A stretch of 34,604 nucleotides of DNA from Phycicoccus sp. Soil748 (lineage in GTDB: Bacteria > Actinomycetota > Actinomycetes > Actinomycetales > Dermatophilaceae): contig NZ_LMSC01000001.1 of assembly GCF_001428025.1 (NCBI RefSeq), forward strand, positions 243,995 through 278,598. Direction: 5' to 3'. The position numbers were made by a program, and so were the translations under genes. Under the pieces are notes generated by a model, which was not told the origin of the DNA, made no database searches, and saw only the letters and a program-made list of their open reading frames with translations. Positions 22,214 to 29,828 of this stretch are shown piece after piece; position 1 is the stretch's first letter, and each line of letters starts with the position of its first letter.

Positions 22214-23895
22214 TGAGGGTGATGGCGCAGATGGCCATGGTCATGAACCTCGACAAGTGCATCGGGTGCCACACCTGCTCGGTGACGTGCAAGCAGGCGT
22301 GGACCAACCGCTCGGGCGTGGAGTACGTCTGGTTCAACAACGTGGAGACCCGCCCCGGCCTGGGCTACCCGCGCACCTACGAGGACCAGGAGACCTGGCA
22401 GGGAGGCTGGGTGCTGGGCCGCAACGGCCGGCTCGCGCTGCGGGCCGGCGGGCGGTGGAAGAAGCTCGCCAACATCTTCTCCAACCCCAAGCTCCCGTCG
22501 ATCGAGGACTACTACGAGCCCTGGACCTACGACTACGAGACGCTGCTGAACGCCCCTGCGCAGCAACACTTCCCGGTCGCGCGCCCAATCTCGCTCATCA
22601 CAGGCAAGCCGATGAACGTCAGCTGGTCGGCCAACTGGGACGACAACCTCGGCGGTAGCCACGACAACGCCCAGCGCGACGTGATGCTCAAGGGCATCAC
22701 CGACAAGGTCGTCATGGAGTTCGAGAAGACCTTCATGTTCTACCTGCCGCGAATCTGCGAGCACTGCCTCAACCCGTCGTGCGCCGCCTCGTGCCCGAGC
22801 GGCGCGATCTACAAGCGCTCCGAGGACGGCATCGTCCTCGTCGACCAGGACAAGTGCCGCGGCTGGCGGATGTGCGTGTCCGGCTGCCCCTACAAGAAGG
22901 TCTACTTCAACCACCGCACCGGCAAGGCCGAGAAGTGCACGTTCTGCTACCCCCGCGTCGAGGTCGGGATCCCGACCGTCTGCTCGGAGACGTGCGTCGG
23001 CCGGCTGCGCTACCTCGGCCTGGTGCTGTACGACGCCGACCGTGTCCTCGAGGCAGCGTCCGTCGAGGACGAGCACGCCCTGTACGAGGCGCAGCGCTCC
23101 GTGCTGCTCGACCCCGACGACCCGGAGGTGCAGCGGGAGGCGACTCGCGCCGGCATACCCGAGGACTGGGTGAGGGCCGCCCAACGGTCACCGGTGCACG
23201 CGCTCATCAACCGGTTCAAGGTCGCCCTGCCCCTGCACCCGGAGTACCGCACCATGCCGATGGTCTGGTACATCCCGCCGCTGTCGCCGGTGGTCGACGT
23301 GGTCCGGGACACCGGCCACGACGCAGAGGACCGTGGCAACCTCTTCGCCGCCATCGAGACGCTGCGGATCCCGGTGGAGTACCTCGCAAACCTGTTCACC
23401 GCAGGCGACCCGGCCCCGGTCGAGGCGGTCCTGCGCAAGCTCGCCGCCATGCGCTCCTACATGCGCGACATCAACCTCGGCCGCGACCCCGACGACTCGA
23501 TCCCCGAGGCGGTCGGCATGGACGGGGAGTCGATGTACGACATGTTCCGGTTGCTGGCGCTGGCCAAGTACGACGAGCGCTACGTCATCCCCACCGCCCA
23601 CGCGGAGCAGGCCCACGCGCTCGAGGAGCTCGCCACCGAGTGCTCCCTCGACTACGAGGGCGGGCCCGGGATGATGGGCGAGTCCGGCCCGTTCGGTGAG
23701 GGGTCGGGCGAGCTGACACCCGTGGCCGTCGAGAACTTCCAGATGCTCAAGCAGCGCCAGACCGCCGACGACCTCAGCGGCGACGACGCCCCGGGGCGGG
23801 ATCGGACGCGGGGCCGGGTCAACCTCCTCAACTGGGACGGCAAGGGCTCCCCGCGGGGCCTGTTCCCCAAGAAGCCGCCGGAGGACCAGCAGTGA
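22213..23895 (+). CDS. narH: Respiratory nitrate reductase beta subunit (iron-sulfur)
   Basis: 560 residues. Four cysteine groups carry the electron wire between NarI hemes and NarG: C-I-G-C-H-T-C-S-V-T-C near the start, C-E-H-C-x4-C-x3-C, C-R-G-W-R-M-C-x3-C (the Trp in place of Cys makes the [3Fe-4S] cluster) and C-T-F-C-x11-C-x3-C. A C-terminal region of about 60 residues (from the acidic E-G-S-G-E-L segment) is less conserved. ATG 22213 overlaps the narG stop by one base, with AGGAGG about ten bases upstream. Its own stop overlaps narJ by four bases. Confidence 0.97.
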   Translation: MRVMAQMAMVMNLDKCIGCHTCSVTCKQAWTNRSGVEYVWFNNVETRPGLGYPRTYEDQETWQGGWVLGRNGRLALRAGGRWKKLANIFSNPKLPSIEDYYEPWTYDYETLLNAPAQQHFPVARPISLITGKPMNVSWSANWDDNLGGSHDNAQRDVMLKGITDKVVMEFEKTFMFYLPRICEHCLNPSCAASCPSGAIYKRSEDGIVLVDQDKCRGWRMCVSGCPYKKVYFNHRTGKAEKCTFCYPRVEVGIPTVCSETCVGRLRYLGLVLYDADRVLEAASVEDEHALYEAQRSVLLDPDDPEVQREATRAGIPEDWVRAAQRSPVHALINRFKVALPLHPEYRTMPMVWYIPPLSPVVDVVRDTGHDAEDRGNLFAAIETLRIPVEYLANLFTAGDPAPVEAVLRKLAAMRSYMRDINLGRDPDDSIPEAVGMDGESMYDMFRLLALAKYDERYVIPTAHAEQAHALEELATECSLDYEGGPGMMGESGPFGEGSGELTPVAVENFQMLKQRQTADDLSGDDAPGRDRTRGRVNLLNWDGKGSPRGLFPKKPPEDQQ

Positions 23896-24602
23896 GCCCG
23901 CGCCGCAACCGCCACCCGGGCCCGCGCCTGCGCGACCGCGACCTCGCAGCCACGTGGCAGGTCGTCTCGGTCCTGCTCGACTACCCCACCGAGCAGTGGC
24001 ACGAGCGACTGCCGGTGCTGGGCGAGGCCGTCGCCTCGCTGCCGGCGCCGGTGCGCGACCCGATCCGGGCGTTCCTGCGCACCGCCTCGGCCACGCCCGT
24101 GGGTGAGCTGCAGCGCGACTACGTCGAGACCTTCGACGTCACCCGCCGCGGCTGCCTCTACCTGACGTACTTCGCGCACGGCGACACCCGCAAGCGCGGC
24201 CTGGCCCTGGTCCAGTTCAAGCAGGCCTACCACCGCGCGGGCGTCGAGCTCGAGGCCGACGAGCTGCCCGACCACCTGGCCGTGGTGCTGGAGTTCGGGG
24301 CGTCGTACGACAAGGACGTCGCCTGGCAGCTGCTCAACGACCACCGCGCGGGCATCGAGGTGCTGCGGATGGCGTTGGCGGACAAGGACTCCCCCTGGCA
24401 CGACGTCGTCACGGCCCTGGTGGCCACCCTGCCCGAGCTACGCGGCGAGGACGCGGACAAGCTCGCCGCCCTCGTCGCGCAGGGGCCGCCGGCCGAGGAG
24501 GTCGGGCTCGACCTCGCGCCGTACGCGCTGGACCCCCGCCTCAACCCCCGACCGAGCGAGTCCGTCGAGCTCGGCCCGACCATCCCCGTGGGAGCACCCT
24601 GA
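23892..24602 (+). CDS. narJ: Nitrate reductase molybdenum cofactor assembly chaperone
   Basis: 236 residues, all-helical TorD/DmsD-like chaperone. It binds apo-NarG, aids Mo-cofactor and FS0 insertion, and is not part of the final enzyme. Recognisable pieces are SVLLDYPTEQWHERLPVL, ELQRDYVETFDVTRRGCLYLTYF and ELPDHLAVVLEF, typical of NarJ. GTG 23892 overlaps narH (GTGA). The gene is one base short of abutting narI; the stop and the next ATG form TGATG. Confidence 0.95.
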   Translation: MSPRRNRHPGPRLRDRDLAATWQVVSVLLDYPTEQWHERLPVLGEAVASLPAPVRDPIRAFLRTASATPVGELQRDYVETFDVTRRGCLYLTYFAHGDTRKRGLALVQFKQAYHRAGVELEADELPDHLAVVLEFGASYDKDVAWQLLNDHRAGIEVLRMALADKDSPWHDVVTALVATLPELRGEDADKLAALVAQGPPAEEVGLDLAPYALDPRLNPRPSESVELGPTIPVGAP

Positions 24603-25315
24603 TGGACACGTTGGCCTGGGTGATCTTCCCCTACATCTGCCTGGCCGTCTTCGTCGTCGGCCACTACTGGCGCTGGACCTACGACAAGTTCGGCTGGACC
24701 ACCCGGTCGAGCCAGCTCTACGAGAACCGCCTGCTGCGCTGGGGCAGTCCCTTGTTCCACTTCGGGCTGCTCGGTGTCGTCGGCGGCCACGTCGTAGGGC
24801 TCATCGTGCCGAAGAGCTGGACCGAGGCGGTCGGCGTCAGCGAGGGCGTCTACCACTTCCTGGCCGTGAGCCTGGGCGGCATCGCCGGCGTCGCGACCAT
24901 CGCCGGGCTCGCGATCCTGGTGTACCGGCGCCGCACGGTCGGGCCGGTGTTCATGGCGACGACCCGCATGGACAAGCTGATGTACGTCTTCCTCGCCGCG
25001 GTGATCCTCCTCGGCATGTGGAACACCGTGGCCAGCAGCATCTTCGGCGACTACGACTACCGCGACGGCGTGTCCCTGTGGTTCCGCAGCATCTTCACCT
25101 TCCAGCCGCGCTCGGAGCTGATCTCCTCGGCACCGTTCGGGTTCCAGCTTCACGCGCTGGTCGCGTTCAGCCTCTTCGCCCTCTGGCCGTTCACCCGCCT
25201 CGTGCACGTGTTCAGCGCCCCGGTCGGCTACCTCACCAGGCCCTACATCGTCTACCGCAGCCGTGACGAGGCCTCCCGCGGCACCCGGGCGCCCGCGCGG
25301 GGCTGGGAGCGCTGA
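24602..25315 (+). CDS. narI: Respiratory nitrate reductase gamma subunit (cytochrome b)
   Basis: 237 residues, five predicted transmembrane helices. It oxidises menaquinol at the membrane and passes electrons through two b hemes to NarH. H53 and H63 (LFHFGLLGVVGGHVVGL) in one helix and H184 and H202 (FQLHALVAF, RLVHVFSAP) in another fit the four axial heme ligands. The C-terminal tail is short and basic. It is the last gene of the operon, followed by an 11-base repeat array and hairpin. Confidence 0.96.
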   Translation: MDTLAWVIFPYICLAVFVVGHYWRWTYDKFGWTTRSSQLYENRLLRWGSPLFHFGLLGVVGGHVVGLIVPKSWTEAVGVSEGVYHFLAVSLGGIAGVATIAGLAILVYRRRTVGPVFMATTRMDKLMYVFLAAVILLGMWNTVASSIFGDYDYRDGVSLWFRSIFTFQPRSELISSAPFGFQLHALVAFSLFALWPFTRLVHVFSAPVGYLTRPYIVYRSRDEASRGTRAPARGWER

Positions 25316-25330
25316 GCCGTACCCGGTTCT

Positions 25331-25385
25331 GAGCCGGCTCGGAGCCGGCTCGGAGCCGGGTCGGGTTCGGGTCGGGTTCGGGGCG
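25331..25385 (+). repeat. 11-base tandem repeat after narI
   Basis: Five contiguous 11-base units: GAGCCGGCTCG twice, GAGCCGGGTCG, GGTTCGGGTCG and GGTTCGGGGCG. The first unit contains the perfect palindrome GAGCCGGCTC, so adjacent copies can form hairpins. The array lies between the narI stop and the phosphatase gene. Confidence 0.85.
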
Positions 25386-25390
25386 AACCC
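25374..25390 (+). terminator. Candidate terminator hairpin of the nar operon
   Basis: GGGTTCG (25374-25380), loop GGG, CGAACCC (25384-25390): seven perfect pairs at the end of the repeat array, 60 bases after the narI stop. There is no T-run. Confidence 0.45.
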
Positions 25391-25426
25391 CTGCTCCGGT
25401 CGGCCCGGGCCTGCCATCATGGCGAC

Positions 25427-27235
25427 ATGGCAGTCGGGTCGCGCGAGGAGCCGACCGCCGACGACCGCGCGGACGCGTCCCTCGACGGCCGCCTGACCGG
25501 GCTCGCGCGGGTGACCGCCGAGCTGATCCGTGCCTCGACCGCCGAAGCTGTCACCCGGATCGTCGTCGAGCACATCGCCGAGGCGGTCGGTGCCACCATC
25601 GCCTCGCTCAACCTCCTGGTCGGCCCCGACGTCGTGCGCCTCCTGGGGCTGCGCGGGGGTGACGAGGGCGACGCAGAGGCCTACGCCACCTACCCCATGT
25701 CCATGGCCAACCCGGCCACGCAGGTCATCCGGTCGGGGAGGCGCCTGATGCTCGTCGGTCGCGACGCCATCGTGGATGCCTTCCCGGACACCCCGCGCAT
25801 CGACCGGGGCGACCGGTCGTTGCTCGTCCTGCCGCTCGGCACCGCGACGGGCACCATCGGGGCCGTCAGCCTGTCCTTTCCCGGGCGCCGCGACTTCCAG
25901 CCGGCAGAGCTGGACTTCCTCGACATCCTGGCCGACAGCTGCGCCCAGGCGCTGCTGCGGATCCGGGCCGAGGCGGACGCCGCCGCCCGGCAGGCCCAGC
26001 TGTCGTTCCTGGCCGAGGCGTCGGCCGAGCTCGCCAGCAGCCTCGACTACGAGGCGACCCTGACGCGGGTGGCGGAGCTCGCGGTGCCCACCTTCGCGGA
26101 CTGGTGCGCGATCGACCTGGTCAAGGACGACCGGCTGAGGCGCCTGGCAGTGGCCCACGTCGACCCGGCGAAGGTCGAGTACGCCCACGAGCTCGCGGAG
26201 CGCTACCCCACCGACCCCGCCGCCACCAACGGTCCCTGGCAGGTCATGCGCACCGGCGCCAGCGAGCTCATCCCCGAGATCACCGACGAGCTGCTGGTCG
26301 CCGCCGCCCGTGACGAGGAGCACCTGCGCATCGCCCGCGAGCTCGGGCTGTACAGCGCGATCACCGTGCCGCTCGTCGCGCGCAGCCGCACCCTGGGCGT
26401 CATCACCTGGGTGCGGGCGGAGTCGAAGCAGGCCTACGTGCAGGACGACCTCGAGTTCGCCGAGGAGCTCGCCCGTCGTGCCGCGGTGTCCATCGACAAC
26501 TCCGAGCTGCACAGCGAGACCCTGGCCGTGGCCGTCCGCCTGCAGCACGCCGTGCTGCCGGCCGGACTGCCCGCCGTCGCCGGGTGCGACGTCGCCGCGT
26601 GCTACACCGCGTCGGGACGCACGGAGGTCGGCGGTGACTTCTACGACGTGATCGCGCTCAGCGGTGGCCGCGTCGCCCTCTTCGTCGGGGACGTCATGGG
26701 CCGGGGTGTCCAAGCCGCAGCGTCGATGGCGCAGATGCGGGCGTCCGTGCGGGCCTACATCGCCAACGACCCGCTGCCCGACGTGGTGCTGGCCAAGCTC
26801 GACCACATGCTGGCGGAGTACGGCAACGAGCAGCTGGTCACGCTCGCCTACGTCCTGGTCGACCCGGCGCGCGACGAGCTACTCATCGCCAACGCGGGCC
26901 ACCCGGCGCCGATCCTGCTGCGGGCCGACTCCTCGGTCGAGCAGCTGCCCAGCGCCGACGGTCCGCCGCTCGCGGTCCTCGAGGGCGGGCGGCGTCGGCA
27001 CGTCGTGAGGTTCTGCTCCGGCGACACCGTCGTGCTGTTCACGGACGGGCTCATCGAGCGGCGTACCGAGGACATCGACGAGGGCAGGGAGAGGCTCACG
27101 GCGGCCCTGGCCTCGCTGACGGGCGACGACCTGGGGAGCGGCTTGCGACTGGCCGTGGCCACCATGGGCGCTGACGCGCACGAGGACGACGTGGCCGCGG
27201 TGGCCCTGCGCCGACACCCCGGGCGTCCGCTCTAG
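25427..27235 (+). CDS. GAF-GAF-SpoIIE (PP2C) serine phosphatase
   Basis: 602 residues. Two GAF-like sensory domains (about residues 20-180 and 195-370) are followed by an RsbU/SpoIIE-type PP2C phosphatase (about 385-600). Metal-binding motifs of the phosphatase are visible: VGGDFYDV, FVGDVMGRGVQAAA, NAGHPAPILLR and VVLFTDGLIERR. In this family such enzymes dephosphorylate anti-anti-sigma factors and release sigma-B/F-type factors. No anti-sigma or sigma gene is in the window. There is no Shine-Dalgarno; CATCAT lies six bases before the ATG, so the mRNA may be leaderless. Its stop shares CTAG with the convergent DUF2200 gene. Confidence 0.88.
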   Translation: MAVGSREEPTADDRADASLDGRLTGLARVTAELIRASTAEAVTRIVVEHIAEAVGATIASLNLLVGPDVVRLLGLRGGDEGDAEAYATYPMSMANPATQVIRSGRRLMLVGRDAIVDAFPDTPRIDRGDRSLLVLPLGTATGTIGAVSLSFPGRRDFQPAELDFLDILADSCAQALLRIRAEADAAARQAQLSFLAEASAELASSLDYEATLTRVAELAVPTFADWCAIDLVKDDRLRRLAVAHVDPAKVEYAHELAERYPTDPAATNGPWQVMRTGASELIPEITDELLVAAARDEEHLRIARELGLYSAITVPLVARSRTLGVITWVRAESKQAYVQDDLEFAEELARRAAVSIDNSELHSETLAVAVRLQHAVLPAGLPAVAGCDVAACYTASGRTEVGGDFYDVIALSGGRVALFVGDVMGRGVQAAASMAQMRASVRAYIANDPLPDVVLAKLDHMLAEYGNEQLVTLAYVLVDPARDELLIANAGHPAPILLRADSSVEQLPSADGPPLAVLEGGRRRHVVRFCSGDTVVLFTDGLIERRTEDIDEGRERLTAALASLTGDDLGSGLRLAVATMGADAHEDDVAAVALRRHPGRPL

Positions 27236-27603
27236 GCGCGCAGGACCTTCTCGAGCGGTCGGCCCTTGGCCAGCTCGTCGACCAGCTTGTCCAGGTAGCG
27301 GATCTTCTGCATGAGCGGGTCGTCGACCTCCTCCACCCGCACCCCGCAGACCGTGCCGGTGATCGCCGAGGCGCGCGGGTTGAGCTCGACCTGGTCGAAG
27401 AACGCCTCGAACGTCGTGCCCGACTCGAGGTGGCGGTGCAGCGCCGGCTCGTCGAGCCCGGTGAGCCAGGCGATGACCTCGTCGAGCTCCGACTGCGTGC
27501 GGCCCTTCTTCTCCACCTTGGCCAGGTAGAGGGGGTAGACCGAGGCGAGGCTCATGGCGAAGACCCTGTTCGCCCGGCGGTTCTCAGACTGCTGCGTCGC
27601 CAT
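27232..27603 (-). CDS. DUF2200 family protein
   Basis: 123 residues. The sequence pattern RVFAMSLASVYPLYLAKVEK, followed by ELDEVIAWLTG and ITGTVCGVRVEEVDDPLMQ with IRYLDKLVDELAKGRPLEKVLR, is the conserved body of DUF2200, a small soluble family of unknown function found widely in bacteria. It is helical with no catalytic motif. ATG 27603 has AGAGGGGGA upstream. It is convergent with the phosphatase gene and overlaps it by four bases. Confidence 0.9.
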   Translation of the reverse strand: MATQQSENRRANRVFAMSLASVYPLYLAKVEKKGRTQSELDEVIAWLTGLDEPALHRHLESGTTFEAFFDQVELNPRASAITGTVCGVRVEEVDDPLMQKIRYLDKLVDELAKGRPLEKVLRA

Positions 27604-27705
27604 CGCTCGTCCCCCTCTGGTGCGTTCCCGCGCTGCCCGGCCAGTGCTTCGCGGACGTTGGCGATGCTACTCCGGGAGCCGGCGTCGGCGACCCGCCCAG
27701 AGGCG

Positions 27706-27735
27706 CTGACCCGCGACCGCGCCTGCCACTACGGT
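27706..27735 (+). promoter_or_regulatory. Candidate leaderless promoter of the two-helix membrane protein
   Basis: CTGACC (27706-27711) and TACGGT (27730-27735) are 18 bases apart, and TACGGT ends six bases before ATG 27742. No Shine-Dalgarno is present. Confidence 0.45.
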
Positions 27736-27741
27736 CCTCGT

Positions 27742-28020
27742 ATGGGGAGACGTCGAAGCCGCCTGGCGGCCGTGGCCGCGGTGGGGCTCGTCGTCCTCGT
27801 GACGTGCACGGTGCTGGCCGTGCACGCGCACACCACGGCCTTCGGCTGGTTCGCGTACGCCCCGCTGTCGGAGCAGTCACGGCTCCCACGCGTGGTCAGC
27901 GACCGTGAGCTCGTCGCGTGGGCCGGCGCGGTGCTCGGGCTGGTGCTGCTGGCCGGGTGCCTCGGCTACGCCCTGGGGAGCCGGCCCGCCGACGGTCGCG
28001 CGAGGCGCGCGGACCGGTAG
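27742..28020 (+). CDS. Small two-helix membrane protein of unknown function
   Basis: 92 residues: an Arg-rich start, a first hydrophobic helix (about 8-27, AAVAAVGLVVLVTCTVLAV), an outer loop of about 30 residues including TTAFGWFAYAPLSEQ, a second helix (about 57-79) and a basic C terminus. The topology predicts both ends inside. I do not recognise a named family, though short two-helix proteins with a W-F-A-Y-A-P loop occur in actinobacteria. ATG 27742 was chosen for the -10-like box six bases upstream. The last 55 bases overlap, antisense, the 3' end of the catalase-fold-like gene. Confidence 0.65.
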   Translation: MGRRRSRLAAVAAVGLVVLVTCTVLAVHAHTTAFGWFAYAPLSEQSRLPRVVSDRELVAWAGAVLGLVLLAGCLGYALGSRPADGRARRADR

Positions 28021-28685
28021 GCCGGCTCGCGCAGCCTGGCCACGGCTGCGTACTGCGTCGTGCCTGGCAGCGGGTTCGCGACGGGGTCGAAGCGGTTGGG
28101 GGCGTCATCGACGCCGTCCCATGCCACGGCCAGCGTGGCGAACCGGTGCCAGGTGCCCTGACCGTGCGACCACGACAGCACGTACCGCGCCGGCCACGGC
28201 TGGGTGAGGCGGTCGACGGGGTCGAGGCGCACGACCAAGGGGCGCCCTGCCGCACGAACGGGGAGCAGGGTCGTCTGCGCACCGTGGCGGCCCGGTCGCC
28301 GCGGGACGAGCAGGTGGCGGGTCCACCGACCGACGCCGGTGCTGGCGAAGAGCAGGTCACTGCGGGCGTCGTCGGCGTCGACGGGCAGCACGCGGAGGGC
28401 GAACCCCTCGATGTCGGTGTGCTCGGGGCCGGTGCCGACGGCGTAGGAGGCCCGCACCAGGCAGCGTCGCCCGCCTGGCCGGTCGAGCAGCGGGGAGCCG
28501 CTGGCGACGGGTGCGGGGTCGACCGTGAGGACCGCGCCGGCCACCACGCCGACGGGGTGCAGCGGCTTGCTGCGCCGAAGGAGTGCCGCCGCCCAGGACA
28601 GGAGCCCGAGGCCTCGCCCGGCGATGGCGACCGCGGCGGCGGCGGCGGGAAGGGTAGGTCGAGGACGTCCGGGGCGAACACGCAT
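27966..28685 (-). CDS. Catalase-fold-like protein of unknown function
   Basis: 239 residues. The region about 40-115 resembles the heme-catalase N-terminal core: L-H43-P-V-G-V where catalases have the distal His in VHARG, then L-V-R-A-S-Y, D-I-E-G-F-A-L-R-V and D-L-L-F-A-S, matching the R-F-S / D-V-R-G-F-A-L-K / D-L-V-G-N-N series. The distal Asn is replaced and the chain is far too short for the proximal Tyr helix, so catalase activity is unlikely. An Arg/Pro/Ala-rich N terminus may be a membrane helix. ATG 28685 has TACGGT five bases upstream; a GTG at 28730 is possible. Assignment is by pattern only. Confidence 0.55.
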   Translation of the reverse strand: MRVRPGRPRPTLPAAAAAVAIAGRGLGLLSWAAALLRRSKPLHPVGVVAGAVLTVDPAPVASGSPLLDRPGGRRCLVRASYAVGTGPEHTDIEGFALRVLPVDADDARSDLLFASTGVGRWTRHLLVPRRPGRHGAQTTLLPVRAAGRPLVVRLDPVDRLTQPWPARYVLSWSHGQGTWHRFATLAVAWDGVDDAPNRFDPVANPLPGTTQYAAVARLREPAYRSARLARPSAGRLPRA

Positions 28686-28690
28686 CCGCC

Positions 28691-28696
28691 ACCGTA
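28691..28696 (-). promoter_or_regulatory. Candidate leaderless -10 of the catalase-fold-like gene
   Basis: On the minus strand TACGGT ends five bases before ATG 28685. No Shine-Dalgarno and no clear -35 were seen. Confidence 0.35.
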
Positions 28697-28829
28697 ACCC
28701 CGGGCGAGCACGTCTGCAGGACTCCACCACGTGCCCTACCGATGCCGTAGCGCCGGTCGTCGTCGCGGCCGAGGCGCAGACGCCCGCGCATTGGCACAGT
28801 GCTCACAAAGCGGCTGAAAGGTGTGGGCG

Positions 28830-29828
28830 ATGGCGCGGATCAGGGTAGTGGTGGCAGTGGCGCTGAGCTTCGCGACGAGCACCGCCGTCGGCGTGGGCGC
28901 CGGTTTGCCTGCGACAGCGGACGCGGCCACGACCTCGACGTCGGTGACGCAGACCGCCGCGGCCGCCGCGACGGGGGACCCCGTCGTCATGGCGGCCGGC
29001 GACATCGCCTGCGAGCCGGGGAGCAAGCGCACGACCAAGTGCCGTGACGACCTGACTGCCGGGCTGCTCGGACCGGCGGACTACGTGCTCACCGCGGGTG
29101 ACAACCAGTACAACTGCGGGCGGCTCGCCTCCTACCAGGGTGGCTACGACAAGACGTGGGGCCAGTACCTGGACAAGACCTACCCCATCGTGGGCGAGGA
29201 CGAGTACTCCGGCTCCGGGTGCTCCACCCCCGGCGCCGAGGGCTACTTCACCTACTTCTCCAGCCGCGCCCAGCAGGGTTCGTGCACCAAGGCGTGCCCT
29301 GGCTGGTACAGCTACGACATCGGGACCAGCTGGCACGTCGTGGCCCTCAACACCGCGTGCACCGAGGCGAGCATCGGTGGCTGCAAGTCCACGAGCCCGC
29401 AGCTGCAGTGGCTCAGGCAGGACCTGGCCGCCACCAGCAAGCCGTGCATCCTGGCCGTCATGCACCGTCCCTACTGGTCCAACGGGAACACCGTTGCCAA
29501 GTTCAAGCCGTTCATCGACGCCCTGTACGCGGGCGGGGCCGACGTCGTCCTGACGGGCAACTCCCACCTGTACGCGCGCTACGCCCAGCAGAACCCGAGC
29601 AGCCAGCTCGACACCGCTCGAGGGCTCCGCGCGTTCATCGTCGGCATGGGCGGCAAGAGCCACTCGACCTTCAAGTCACCCCGACTGCCCAACTTCGAGG
29701 CCGGCAGCGACCGGACGTTCGGGGTGCTGCAGCTGACCCTGCACCCTGCGAGCTACGACTGGGAGTACCTGCAGGCCTACCCCGCCTCCCCGGTCTTCAC
29801 CGACACCGGCTCCACGGCCTGCCACTGA
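28830..29828 (+). CDS. Secreted metallophosphoesterase-like protein with altered active site
   Basis: 332 residues with a Sec signal peptide (cleavage about residue 32). The fold is calcineurin-like/purple-acid-phosphatase-like: A-G-D58-I-A-C, T-A-G-D91-N-Q-Y, then V-G-E-D-E-Y at 121-126 where active enzymes have G-N-H-E, M-H212-R-P, and G-N-S-H246 at 243-246 where they have G-H-x-H. The Asn-His catalytic pair and the first His of the last motif are therefore lost, so it may be a pseudoenzyme or bind a different ligand. Eight or so cysteines suggest disulfides. ATG 28830 has GAAAGG upstream; GTG 28821 is an alternative. Confidence 0.8.
   Translation: MARIRVVVAVALSFATSTAVGVGAGLPATADAATTSTSVTQTAAAAATGDPVVMAAGDIACEPGSKRTTKCRDDLTAGLLGPADYVLTAGDNQYNCGRLASYQGGYDKTWGQYLDKTYPIVGEDEYSGSGCSTPGAEGYFTYFSSRAQQGSCTKACPGWYSYDIGTSWHVVALNTACTEASIGGCKSTSPQLQWLRQDLAATSKPCILAVMHRPYWSNGNTVAKFKPFIDALYAGGADVVLTGNSHLYARYAQQNPSSQLDTARGLRAFIVGMGGKSHSTFKSPRLPNFEAGSDRTFGVLQLTLHPASYDWEYLQAYPASPVFTDTGSTACH

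Noticed and set aside
25331-25385. Repeat array as a CRISPR or origin iterons
   Set aside because: Units are directly adjacent, only 11 bases, and no replication or Cas genes are near.
24227-26806. A long minus-strand frame opposite narJ, narI and the phosphatase gene
   Set aside because: No domain signature; it is the complement of three conserved genes.
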